Virus record (IMG/VR): IMGVR_UViG_3300032293_000327
Location: 1 to 26,526 of that record
Origin: a virus
Length of the DNA: 26,526 bases
Reading direction: 5' to 3' (one strand)
Part shown: piece after piece, positions 20,472-26,526 of the stretch
Numbering within the stretch: position 1 is the first letter of the stretch
Layout: every line of letters starts with the position of its first letter
Position numbers and translations under genes: made by a program
Notes under the pieces: model-generated
What the model saw: the letters and a program-made list of their open reading frames with translations, nothing else
What the model was told of the DNA's origin: nothing
Database searches by the model: none

Positions 20472-22286
20472 TCAAGAAGCGTCAGCCTTCACGCCGGCGA
20501 GGTACTCAGCCTTGGAAACGCCAAAGTCAAAGTAACCACGCATCTGCACGCCGAGCATGTTGAAGTCGGCTTCCGCCGTCTCAACAATCGGGCTCTGCAC
20601 GCCGTTCAAGAACGCCACTTCCATCACCGGCAGATCAGCCGGCGACGCGAGGAGGTAGTAGTCCTCGGCGCTGGACAGGTAGCTGGTCGAAACGACCTGG
20701 TAACGACCGGCGAGCACGTTGCGATCCGGGCCAGCGGACGAGCCGCCAACCAAGAGCGACGAGCCCATGATCTCGGCAGCCGCCAACTCGATGTCGGCGG
20801 GAACCAGCAGCACGCGGGGCTCGACGGCAACCGGGTTGCCATCGGGGTCCTTGAGCTTGCGGAACATCGTGGCAATCGCCTTGAGGTTCGCCAGGCTCAG
20901 AGCACCCGCCGTGTTCTTCTTGTTGCCACGAGCCGTGGTGAAGAACGCCGAGTCATCCTGGAACGAAGCCCAGAAGACATCGTTGAGCTTCAGAGCACCG
21001 CCACGACCGATCCGCTGCGGAACCGCAGTCAGAGCACCGAGGTCATCGTTGATGAGGTCAGTGCGAGTGACGCTCGTCATGATGCCGTAGGTGTCCGCCG
21101 AGATCGTCCGCGACTCGTCGCTTGCACCAGCGTTCTTGAGCTCGCCGCCGTTGGCGACCTTCTCAAACTTGAAGCCGCCGTTGAGCCGGTAGCTCGTGAT
21201 CGCCTTGAAGTCGTTGACGCTACGGACAGCCGACATCGACCGCCACGAGGACTCCACGCCGTTGAAACCGGCGAGAAGGAACTTGTTGACGGTGCTCGAC
21301 AGAATGCCGCTGATGCTGTGCGTGGCCCAAGCAGCAGCAAGGATCGGACGCAGGGTCGCAGCGGAAATCCGACGCGAGCCCGTGTAGCCGCCTTCCTCGG
21401 CAGCCGAAAGCAGCACTTCGCCGAGCGACGTCGTCCGCTGAATCTTCGCAGCGGCTTCGAGGGTCTTGGCGTCGTACTGCTTCTCGACGTTCGGCAGGCC
21501 GCCTTGGAGGGCGAACGCAGCCTCAATGACTTCGGGCGTGCGAGCGGTCGGCTGTGCCATGTGAACGGCAGGAGCAGCAGGACGCTCGTCGCGGGTCGCG
21601 ATCAGCTTTTCCATGGTCTCTACTTTCTTGGTGAGTTCAGCAATCACGCTGGTGTGATCGACTTCGGGCTTGGCTTCCACGGCGACACTCGCCGTGGCTT
21701 CCACCGCAGCCACAACGGGCTCTTCGGTGGGCGTCTGGTTGGCGTGGTCCGCCATAGAAAACTCCTCGTCGGCTTCAGCCGCGATGGCGACGCTGGTAGC
21801 TGCATCAGCGCCCAAGGTGACGAACGAAACCTCCCGCAGCGCGGAGGCTTTGACGATGCGAACCGGCCCAACATGAGCCGACCCGTTGACTTGCGTGACG
21901 CCTTCGGCGTCGATCTTCTGGTGCCGGCGAACGTCAGCACCGACGCTCGCTTGGAACTGGTAGCCAGCGGCAGCGAGTGCAGCGACTTGCTCTGCGTTGG
22001 GATTCTGAGCGAGGATCTCGCCCTCGACGATCAACTGCCCGGCCTCGATGAACGGGCGACCCTGGCCGAGGATGCTGCCGAGCGTGTAGTCATGCCCGAG
22101 CACCACAGGCACAGTCGCCGGCAGCTGCATGCCAGCCATGTCGATCACGACAGGCTCGCGGCTCCAGCCTTGACGAATCGGAGCGCCGGTGTAGGCGACG
22201 ATGCGGAACCGCTTGCCAGCCGGTGCCGACTCGCCTTCGGCGGCTTGCAGAAACTCAACGCCAGAATCAAGTTTGATTGTGTTCAT
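20472..22286 (-). CDS. Prohead protease - major capsid protein fusion
   Basis: This 604-residue protein joins two head functions. The first 165 or so residues resemble a phage prohead protease of the herpesvirus-protease fold, with VVLGHDYT giving a candidate catalytic His at 65, ASVGAD giving a candidate Ser at 114, and the typical closing strand REVSFVTLGAD (151-161). Residues 170-260 are charged and Ala/Glu-rich with a short coiled-coil region (IAELTKKVETMEKL), as expected of a scaffold or delta region. From about 265 onward it is an HK97-fold capsid subunit, ending GVQMRGYFDFGVSKAEY. Such fusions are known in databases as protease/capsid fusion proteins. The protein would have to cleave itself or its neighbours during maturation. 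No separate scaffold gene is visible. A strong hairpin follows the stop. Confidence 0.9.
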   Translation of the reverse strand: MNTIKLDSGVEFLQAAEGESAPAGKRFRIVAYTGAPIRQGWSREPVVIDMAGMQLPATVPVVLGHDYTLGSILGQGRPFIEAGQLIVEGEILAQNPNAEQVAALAAAGYQFQASVGADVRRHQKIDAEGVTQVNGSAHVGPVRIVKASALREVSFVTLGADAATSVAIAAEADEEFSMADHANQTPTEEPVVAAVEATASVAVEAKPEVDHTSVIAELTKKVETMEKLIATRDERPAAPAVHMAQPTARTPEVIEAAFALQGGLPNVEKQYDAKTLEAAAKIQRTTSLGEVLLSAAEEGGYTGSRRISAATLRPILAAAWATHSISGILSSTVNKFLLAGFNGVESSWRSMSAVRSVNDFKAITSYRLNGGFKFEKVANGGELKNAGASDESRTISADTYGIMTSVTRTDLINDDLGALTAVPQRIGRGGALKLNDVFWASFQDDSAFFTTARGNKKNTAGALSLANLKAIATMFRKLKDPDGNPVAVEPRVLLVPADIELAAAEIMGSSLLVGGSSAGPDRNVLAGRYQVVSTSYLSSAEDYYLLASPADLPVMEVAFLNGVQSPIVETAEADFNMLGVQMRGYFDFGVSKAEYLAGVKADAS

Positions 22287-23722
22287 GCTTCGTCCTCTGG
22301 GTCGCCGTTCTCATCGAGAGCGCCGCCGTAGTTCACTTCCGGCGTGAAGTCCACGAACAAGCCGAGCTCATCCATCAGCGCCACCTCGGCGGCACGCTGA
22401 CGCAGTTCGACATCCCATTGCTTGCCTTGCTTGGCGTACTCTGCCGCCAGCGTGGTCGTGTGATTCCGTAGCCGAGTGTCGGCAGCGTCGGCCTCTTTTT
22501 TCGGGTCAACGTGTTCCTTGCCGTCCCACTGCCAAGACCAATCCCACTCAGAGAAGGCGGGAACACCTTCCGGCATGTAGCCAGCCAGAGTTGCTTCGTT
22601 GACCCAAGCCTCAAGCACGCGGTCAAGCAACTTGCGCTCAAGATCGTCACGCATGATTCGCTGCGTCGTCGCGTAGACCTGATGATCCATGCGACCCGAG
22701 GCGTAGTTGTAGGACGACGAGTCAAGTGCAGATACGTTGAAGGGAAGCCCGAGGCAGCGCCCGATCTCGCCGATGAGTTCCCGCTTGAACATCGCGTAAG
22801 TGCTGGTCGGCTGCTCTGCCTTTAACTGCTCGAAAGTCCAACCGTCTGGCAGCGTGACCATCGACCGCTTCTCAATCGGCATTTCCGCAAACGCCTCGAC
22901 CTCGTCCACCTCTGCGGCAGGCGAGTTCGTGCGAAGGAAGCCAGCGAAGTCGGCAGCAGTCTCGGCTGCAGCACACACCGCCTCGGTGTATCGCCGCAGT
23001 TGTGCGAACAGCTTCAGAGCCGGTGTCACCTCTGGCATGCCACGGTGTTGACCAGGCCGCAGCGGTCGGAACCAATGCACCATCTGCGACGCCGGCACCC
23101 GCTGAAACTCCAGCGTGTTGACGCGGAAGTTGCTGCCAGGGTGGTAGTTCAGCACTTGGTACGCCGTGACGTTGCCAACCGTGTCGAACTCAAGACCGTC
23201 AACAGTCGAGCCGTCAGGCGTGATGCTCTGAGCCATCAACTCAGTCGGCGTGGCGACCATCTCGGACTCAACGAGTCGCAGGTCAAGCTGCACGCCAGGC
23301 ATGCGTGGGTTGGTGATCATCATGGCGAACGCTTCGCCATCGACCACGAGAGCCTCACGCATCGTTCGCAGCTTCGACGCCAAGTCGATCTGCCACGACC
23401 AATCAAAGAACGCACGCTCAACCATCCGTGCGGTCTCGTCGTCGCCGAATTGAAGCTGTAGCCGTGGGCCGGTGCCGACCAAATCGTTGGCGAGCGTGGC
23501 CGACATGCCAGCGAGATAGGAGTTGTTCTGTCTCTCGTAGCGAGCCCGATTCCGCATGGTCCGTCGCACCATCGGCGACAGTGCAGCGTCGGCGGCGAAG
23601 GCATCAGCGTTGGCCCAGTGGCGTCGATCCTCGCCGCTCTCGGCGACGTCAAACTTGCCACGGACACGAAGCGGCACAGCCACAGCCTGCGGCTTCTGCC
23701 GAGCGAAAAGGTTGCCGAGCAT
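22283..23722 (-). CDS. Portal protein, lambda gpB family
   Basis: The portal is a dodecameric ring at one capsid vertex through which DNA enters and leaves. The 479-residue product carries the features of the lambda-type family: ARYERQNNSYL and LANDLVGTGPRLQ near residues 60-90, a HRGMPEVTPAL segment before a long helix rich in Ala, the LPFNVSALDSSSYNYASGR segment, and a late WDWSWQ...HVDPKKEADA stretch, where the family usually has Asp-Pro-x-Lys-Glu. I take the ATG at 23722 (MLGNLF...) as the start. A longer open frame to 23830 would cover the end of the gpW-like gene and reads as its shadow. The stop overlaps the protease-capsid start by four bases (ATGA at 22283-22286). Confidence 0.93.
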   Translation of the reverse strand: MLGNLFARQKPQAVAVPLRVRGKFDVAESGEDRRHWANADAFAADAALSPMVRRTMRNRARYERQNNSYLAGMSATLANDLVGTGPRLQLQFGDDETARMVERAFFDWSWQIDLASKLRTMREALVVDGEAFAMMITNPRMPGVQLDLRLVESEMVATPTELMAQSITPDGSTVDGLEFDTVGNVTAYQVLNYHPGSNFRVNTLEFQRVPASQMVHWFRPLRPGQHRGMPEVTPALKLFAQLRRYTEAVCAAAETAADFAGFLRTNSPAAEVDEVEAFAEMPIEKRSMVTLPDGWTFEQLKAEQPTSTYAMFKRELIGEIGRCLGLPFNVSALDSSSYNYASGRMDHQVYATTQRIMRDDLERKLLDRVLEAWVNEATLAGYMPEGVPAFSEWDWSWQWDGKEHVDPKKEADAADTRLRNHTTTLAAEYAKQGKQWDVELRQRAAEVALMDELGLFVDFTPEVNYGGALDENGDPEDEA

Positions 23723-23729
23723 GCCCACG

Positions 23730-23933
23730 TTAGATCGTCCCCGGCGGCAGGAGCTTGTTAAACCGCAGACCACGTCGCTTGTTCGTGCCGGCACTCGCAG
23801 CCTTGGCAGACAAATACTTGTCGGCCTCAATCATGGCGGCGACGTCCTGCGACTCGACCTCGCCTGCGTCGGTACGCACCCGCTTCGGGCCGGATGCAGT
23901 CTCAGCGATTTTGTCGCGCAGTTCGTCGCTCAT
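23730..23933 (-). CDS. gpW-like head-tail connector
   Basis: This small protein of 67 residues resembles phage lambda gpW (68 residues), which binds the portal after packaging and forms the site to which the neck attaches. The resemblance is in the order of elements: a basic GPKRVRT strand, then SQDVAAMIEADKYL (28-41) matching the gpW helix with its conserved YI/YL, and a basic tail RRGLRFNKLLPPG. Position supports the call, because lambda has W between the terminase gene A and the portal gene B, as here. The portal start follows seven bases after the stop. I am fairly sure of the family by length, motif and position, although no profile search was made. Confidence 0.75.
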   Translation of the reverse strand: MSDELRDKIAETASGPKRVRTDAGEVESQDVAAMIEADKYLSAKAASAGTNKRRGLRFNKLLPPGTI

Positions 23934-23963
23934 GCGAGCAACGCTACGGGAAACGCTGTGCGT

Positions 23964-23981
23964 TCCAGACCGGGTATGCCG
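23964..23981 (-). repeat. Recurrent 18-bp intergenic motif, copy A
   Basis: The minus strand reads CGGCATACCCGGTCTGGA, starting one base after the GNAT stop codon and about 30 bases before the gpW-like start. It matches copy B (13262-13279) at 16 of 18 positions and copy C (3266-3283) at 14 of 18, all in the same orientation. The core is close to an inverted repeat (AGACCGGGTAT), so it could be an operator, a promoter element or an RNA processing site. Its function is not known. Confidence 0.5.
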
Positions 23982-24392
23982 TTAGACCTTGACCCAGTCC
24001 GTGCCAGACCGCTCGTACTCGACCACGTTGAGCACGCCCAGCTTTCGAGCAATCGCCGCAGTGGCAGGAGCGAACACCGCGAGCGACTTGTTGCGGTCGA
24101 TAGTTCCGTGGATGACCAGAGACGCAGACAGTGCCAATGCCATGCACGATGCCCGGTGCCGAGGGTCAACGAACATCTCAAGCGTCGTCGTGTCTCGCCA
24201 GACGTGCGAGCAGGCCCAGCCAACAAGAGCGCCGTCGATGTGGCAGACGGCAATCGGCGTGCAGCTGGACGACTCGCCCTCAAGAACGCCAGAGACTTCC
24301 CGGTGGAACTCACTGTCTGGCTTCGTCAGACGCGAGCGAATGGCGAACAAGTCCCGAGGGTCAAGCCCATCGACGCTGACGACGCTAATCAT
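23982..24392 (-). CDS. GNAT-like N-acetyltransferase
   Basis: This 136-residue protein resembles the GCN5-related N-acetyltransferase fold, which moves an acetyl group from acetyl-CoA to an amine. The visible signature is a strand VGWACSHV (57-64), then TTLEMFVDPRHR (69-80) followed by a long helix, and a late segment PATAAIARKLGV (109-120), which in this family packs beside the cofactor. The usual CoA pyrophosphate loop (R/Q-x-x-G-x-G/A) is degenerate here, reading RHRASCMA, so activity is not certain. The gene sits between the terminase and the gpW-like connector, with a four-base ATGA overlap with the terminase stop. Its substrate is unknown. It could modify a capsid protein, a host protein or a small molecule such as an antibiotic. 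It is followed by a 48-base gap holding a repeated motif. Confidence 0.7.
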   Translation of the reverse strand: MISVVSVDGLDPRDLFAIRSRLTKPDSEFHREVSGVLEGESSSCTPIAVCHIDGALVGWACSHVWRDTTTLEMFVDPRHRASCMALALSASLVIHGTIDRNKSLAVFAPATAAIARKLGVLNVVEYERSGTDWVKV

Positions 24393-26488
24393 TTCCCGAG
24401 CCTCTTCACCTGTATGACTCTCTTCCCGCTGGCATCAGTCGGGATTGTCACCTTCTTCCGCTGCCTGCCTCCCGCCTCTGTCGCAACTGGATGCACGCCC
24501 GCAATCGACGCCGCGACGGCAGATCCAACGAGGCAGTCCCAGAAGTGATTCTCTCGCCTGTTGTCCAACTTCCATTCATCCACCACTCGCCCGCGAGCCT
24601 CAGTCCTCACCGGGTACTCGCTGGTCAGATGCTCGATGAGCATGTCGTGATCACCAGCGTGAAGCGTGATTGCCTCGGGATCACCCAGCGTCAGTCGCAG
24701 CCGGGCAGCTGAGAACGTCTTCCAAAAGTTCGTTTCGTAGACGCCGTATCGCTGGTTCGTCGCCGTCTGACGCATCACCCAGTTGAGACCCAGCTTTTCG
24801 CCACGCCCCTTCTTCTCGGTGAGCGAGCCGCCCGACGCACCGATGCCTTTGCCGTGAGTCGGCAGCAGCGAGCCCGTGAACGTGGACCGCCGGCAGAACG
24901 TCCGCACCACCTCGGTGGACTGACCCCAGTTGGCATCGACGCACACCTGACGAACTCGCATTTCGACGCCGTCTTCACGCAGCCAATCCCTGCCCAGCAG
25001 GATTTGCGTCAGCGACTCAAGCCCAGCCGACAACGCACCTTCAAAGCCTGCACCCTTGGCTGCCAGTGCCAACGTCTTCTTTGCGTTCTTAGCCTCAAAG
25101 AACGTGCTGGCTTGGTCAGGGTAAGTGCCGTAGGCCACGACGTGACCGCCGAACGACTCGCCCCACGAAGCGACAAGCCAGTACAGCAGTTTGTCTTGAA
25201 CGTCGATGAACGCCGTCAGCGTCTGATGTGCCAGCGGCACCGTGCCACGCGGCAGCGTCAACGCCCTGGCGGCGAGCGACCGCTTGTCTAGTTTCTCGGA
25301 CGATATGTCGTCGGCAAGTGGTGCGTTTTGGTATTCCGCTTGGAACGCAGACTCACCACGGTCAATGCGTAGATTCCATGCGTGCTGAATGGCGCTGAGT
25401 TCGTCGTCGTGCTTCCGCTCGGGCCACGCAACTCGAGAGCCGGCATCCATCACCGCTTGGTTGGCAGCGTAGAAAGCGTCGGCGGCTGCGGTCCCTTCGC
25501 CGCTACGCTGGCCCTCGCGCCGCATCTCGGCGTACTGGCCCCAGAGTTCATCAGCGGTCGGCCACTCGTAGACCAGCTTGGTGCGTTCTCCCTGCCACGA
25601 CGGATGTCGCATCCGGTCAAGCAGCCGGTCAGCCAGGTCATCCGGGCGGATGACGGTGATGGTGGCAAGCCCTGCGATCTTCTTGCCGGGACCGGACAGC
25701 CCGAGGATTGCACCGGCAAGGATGCGTTCACGGGTAGCCACCTGCGACGGCGATGCCGAAGACTCGTCAGTCTGTGGATCGTCAATGAGGCACAGGTCAG
25801 GACGTATGGTCTTGCCGTCCGGTCGAGTGTGGCTGACGCCACGAATACGCCCAGTGATGCCAGCGACTCGCACAGCGGCACCAGCAGACGCAGCTTTGCC
25901 GATCCACGGCAGCGTCACCTTGTCAGCCGTCCAGCCCATGTGGGTAGGCTCGCCCTCGCACGTCTGCCCACGCACCCGAGCCGTGATGCCTTCCAACGCA
26001 CGCACTGGATAGCACGCCGCTGGGAAGTCCTCGGCAAGCAAGTCGTTCTGCTCTAGGTGACTCTTGAGCGTGTCGAGCATCTGGCAGGCTATCTCCTGGT
26101 CGGAGCCCACGAGCATGACGAATGAGCGGTGCCCGTACAGACAAGCCCAGAGGCACGCCCAGATCGAAAGCGTGGACTTGCCCGACCCGCGAGGCATGGC
26201 GAAGGCGAACAGTTCGCCACGCAATACGGCTGCTTCGATCTTGGCGATAGCCGTCAGATGGTCAGGAGACCACGCCAGAGGGAACGACTCAGCGCCGTAC
26301 GTCTCGCAGAACTGGCGGAAGGAGTCACGGCAGGCGTCGCGGCGTTTGGCGTCCTTCACCGGCGGAATGCTGCCGATGTCGCGACCGGCTGCACCGACCT
26401 TGCGTGAGCGTTCACCCGTCCGACGCTTGATGTCGTCGTATCGCTTCTTGGCGGCATCCTGTCGGTCTTTTTGGTCAGAGCGAACCAA
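24389..26488 (-). CDS. Terminase large subunit (GpA-type packaging ATPase/nuclease)
   Basis: This is the motor that pumps phage DNA into the prohead and cuts the concatemer. The 699-residue protein has an N-terminal ATPase domain with a Walker A motif PRGSGKST at about residues 99-106, a Walker B stretch LCLIDDPQTDES at about 232-243, and a coupling-type LATIT motif near 274. The C-terminal half looks like the RNase H-fold nuclease, with candidate metal-binding aspartates at FIDVQD (D429), CVDANWG (D518) and FWDC (D651). Length and the late FWDC motif fit the lambda gpA family, which usually packages from cos sites. The start is TTG at 26488, chosen because GGAG lies five bases upstream and an in-frame stop lies a little further up. 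The small terminase subunit, expected just upstream, would be outside the window. The stop overlaps the next start by four bases (ATGA). Confidence 0.95.
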   Translation of the reverse strand: MVRSDQKDRQDAAKKRYDDIKRRTGERSRKVGAAGRDIGSIPPVKDAKRRDACRDSFRQFCETYGAESFPLAWSPDHLTAIAKIEAAVLRGELFAFAMPRGSGKSTLSIWACLWACLYGHRSFVMLVGSDQEIACQMLDTLKSHLEQNDLLAEDFPAACYPVRALEGITARVRGQTCEGEPTHMGWTADKVTLPWIGKAASAGAAVRVAGITGRIRGVSHTRPDGKTIRPDLCLIDDPQTDESSASPSQVATRERILAGAILGLSGPGKKIAGLATITVIRPDDLADRLLDRMRHPSWQGERTKLVYEWPTADELWGQYAEMRREGQRSGEGTAAADAFYAANQAVMDAGSRVAWPERKHDDELSAIQHAWNLRIDRGESAFQAEYQNAPLADDISSEKLDKRSLAARALTLPRGTVPLAHQTLTAFIDVQDKLLYWLVASWGESFGGHVVAYGTYPDQASTFFEAKNAKKTLALAAKGAGFEGALSAGLESLTQILLGRDWLREDGVEMRVRQVCVDANWGQSTEVVRTFCRRSTFTGSLLPTHGKGIGASGGSLTEKKGRGEKLGLNWVMRQTATNQRYGVYETNFWKTFSAARLRLTLGDPEAITLHAGDHDMLIEHLTSEYPVRTEARGRVVDEWKLDNRRENHFWDCLVGSAVAASIAGVHPVATEAGGRQRKKVTIPTDASGKRVIQVKRLGK

Positions 26489-26526
26489 GGCGGCTCCGGT
26501 GGCTAAAAAACATCACAAATATGGCA
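26489..26526 (-). promoter_or_regulatory. Leader and ribosome binding site of the terminase gene
   Basis: The 38 bases upstream of the terminase start hold a GGAG Shine-Dalgarno sequence (26494-26497) five bases before a TTG start codon. An in-frame TGA further upstream limits how far the gene can extend. A run of six T lies in the leader. I see no convincing promoter boxes in so short a stretch. Confidence 0.5.

Noticed and set aside
21318-22331. Plus-strand open frame of 337 codons opposite the capsid gene
   Set aside because: It is antiparallel to the protease-capsid fusion, has an Arg/Gly-rich composition typical of shadow frames and has no domain motif.
23723-23830. N-terminal extension of the portal gene to 23830
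   Set aside because: The added residues coincide with the end of the gpW-like gene in another frame and have no portal similarity. The ATG at 23722 fits the gene spacing.
1-26526. CRISPR arrays, tRNA genes, integrase, repressor or attachment sites
   Set aside because: No array of spaced identical repeats, cloverleaf-like sequence or recombinase/repressor motif was seen. Gaps between genes are all shorter than about 100 bases.
26489-26526. Promoter upstream of the terminase gene
   Set aside because: Only 38 bases are available, and no -35/-10 pair could be supported.

Overview
The window is a single, tightly packed block of tailed-phage (Caudoviricetes, siphovirus-like) genes, all on the minus strand, so transcription runs from base 26526 toward base 1. 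I count about 30 genes. Most gaps are under 20 nt, and many neighbours overlap by 1 or 4 nt (ATGA, GTGA, TGATG, TAATG), which suggests one long translationally coupled late operon. No integrase, repressor, replication gene, tRNA or ribosomal gene is present, so the sequence could be a phage genome fragment or the structural half of a prophage. The DNA is GC-rich. Several proteins resemble, from memory, hypothetical proteins of Planctomycetota-associated phages or prophages (the Cys-rich tail-tip proteins, the papain-like peptidase, the neck and appendage proteins). That host assignment is an inference and was not checked by any search.

Layout in transcription order. (1) Packaging and head, 26488 to about 19955: GpA-type terminase large subunit, a GNAT-like acetyltransferase, a gpW-like connector, a lambda-type portal, a prohead protease fused to the major capsid protein, a strong hairpin, a DUF2190-type decoration protein, and a second hairpin. 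(2) Neck and appendage block, 19955 to 14724: a neck protein carrying a C-terminal fibre-like domain, a collagen-like protein with 59 Gly-X-Y triplets, a BppU-N-like protein, a large fibre with an Asp-box region apparently inserted in an Ig domain, and a FnIII plus LamG protein. (3) Tail, 14727 to about 5580: a 54-residue membrane miniprotein, a tail terminator, a gp10/gpZ-like protein, three tandem tail-tube-like paralogues, a tail assembly chaperone with a -1 frameshift extension, a tape measure protein, and a set of tail-tip proteins, several of them Cys-rich. (4) Nucleic-acid genes, 5558 to 3267: a small acidic protein, a small HTH-like protein, a metallophosphoesterase and a DUF6378-like protein. 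(5) Likely lysis and membrane block, 3236 to 17: two membrane proteins, a membrane-anchored papain-like cysteine peptidase, a GlsB/YeaQ-like three-helix protein and three small proteins.

The head genes follow the lambda order (terminase, W, portal, protease/capsid, decoration, neck). The appendage genes are unusual in lying between the neck gene and the tail terminator rather than after the tail tip. The most useful hidden element is the gpGT-type chaperone frame. It has no ATG, GTG or TTG start, is entered from a textbook T TTT TTC heptamer, and ends in an ATGA overlap with the tape measure gene. A short motif (consensus on the plus strand close to YCTAGACCGGGTVTGCCG) recurs in the same orientation at three gene ends, with a weaker fourth copy.
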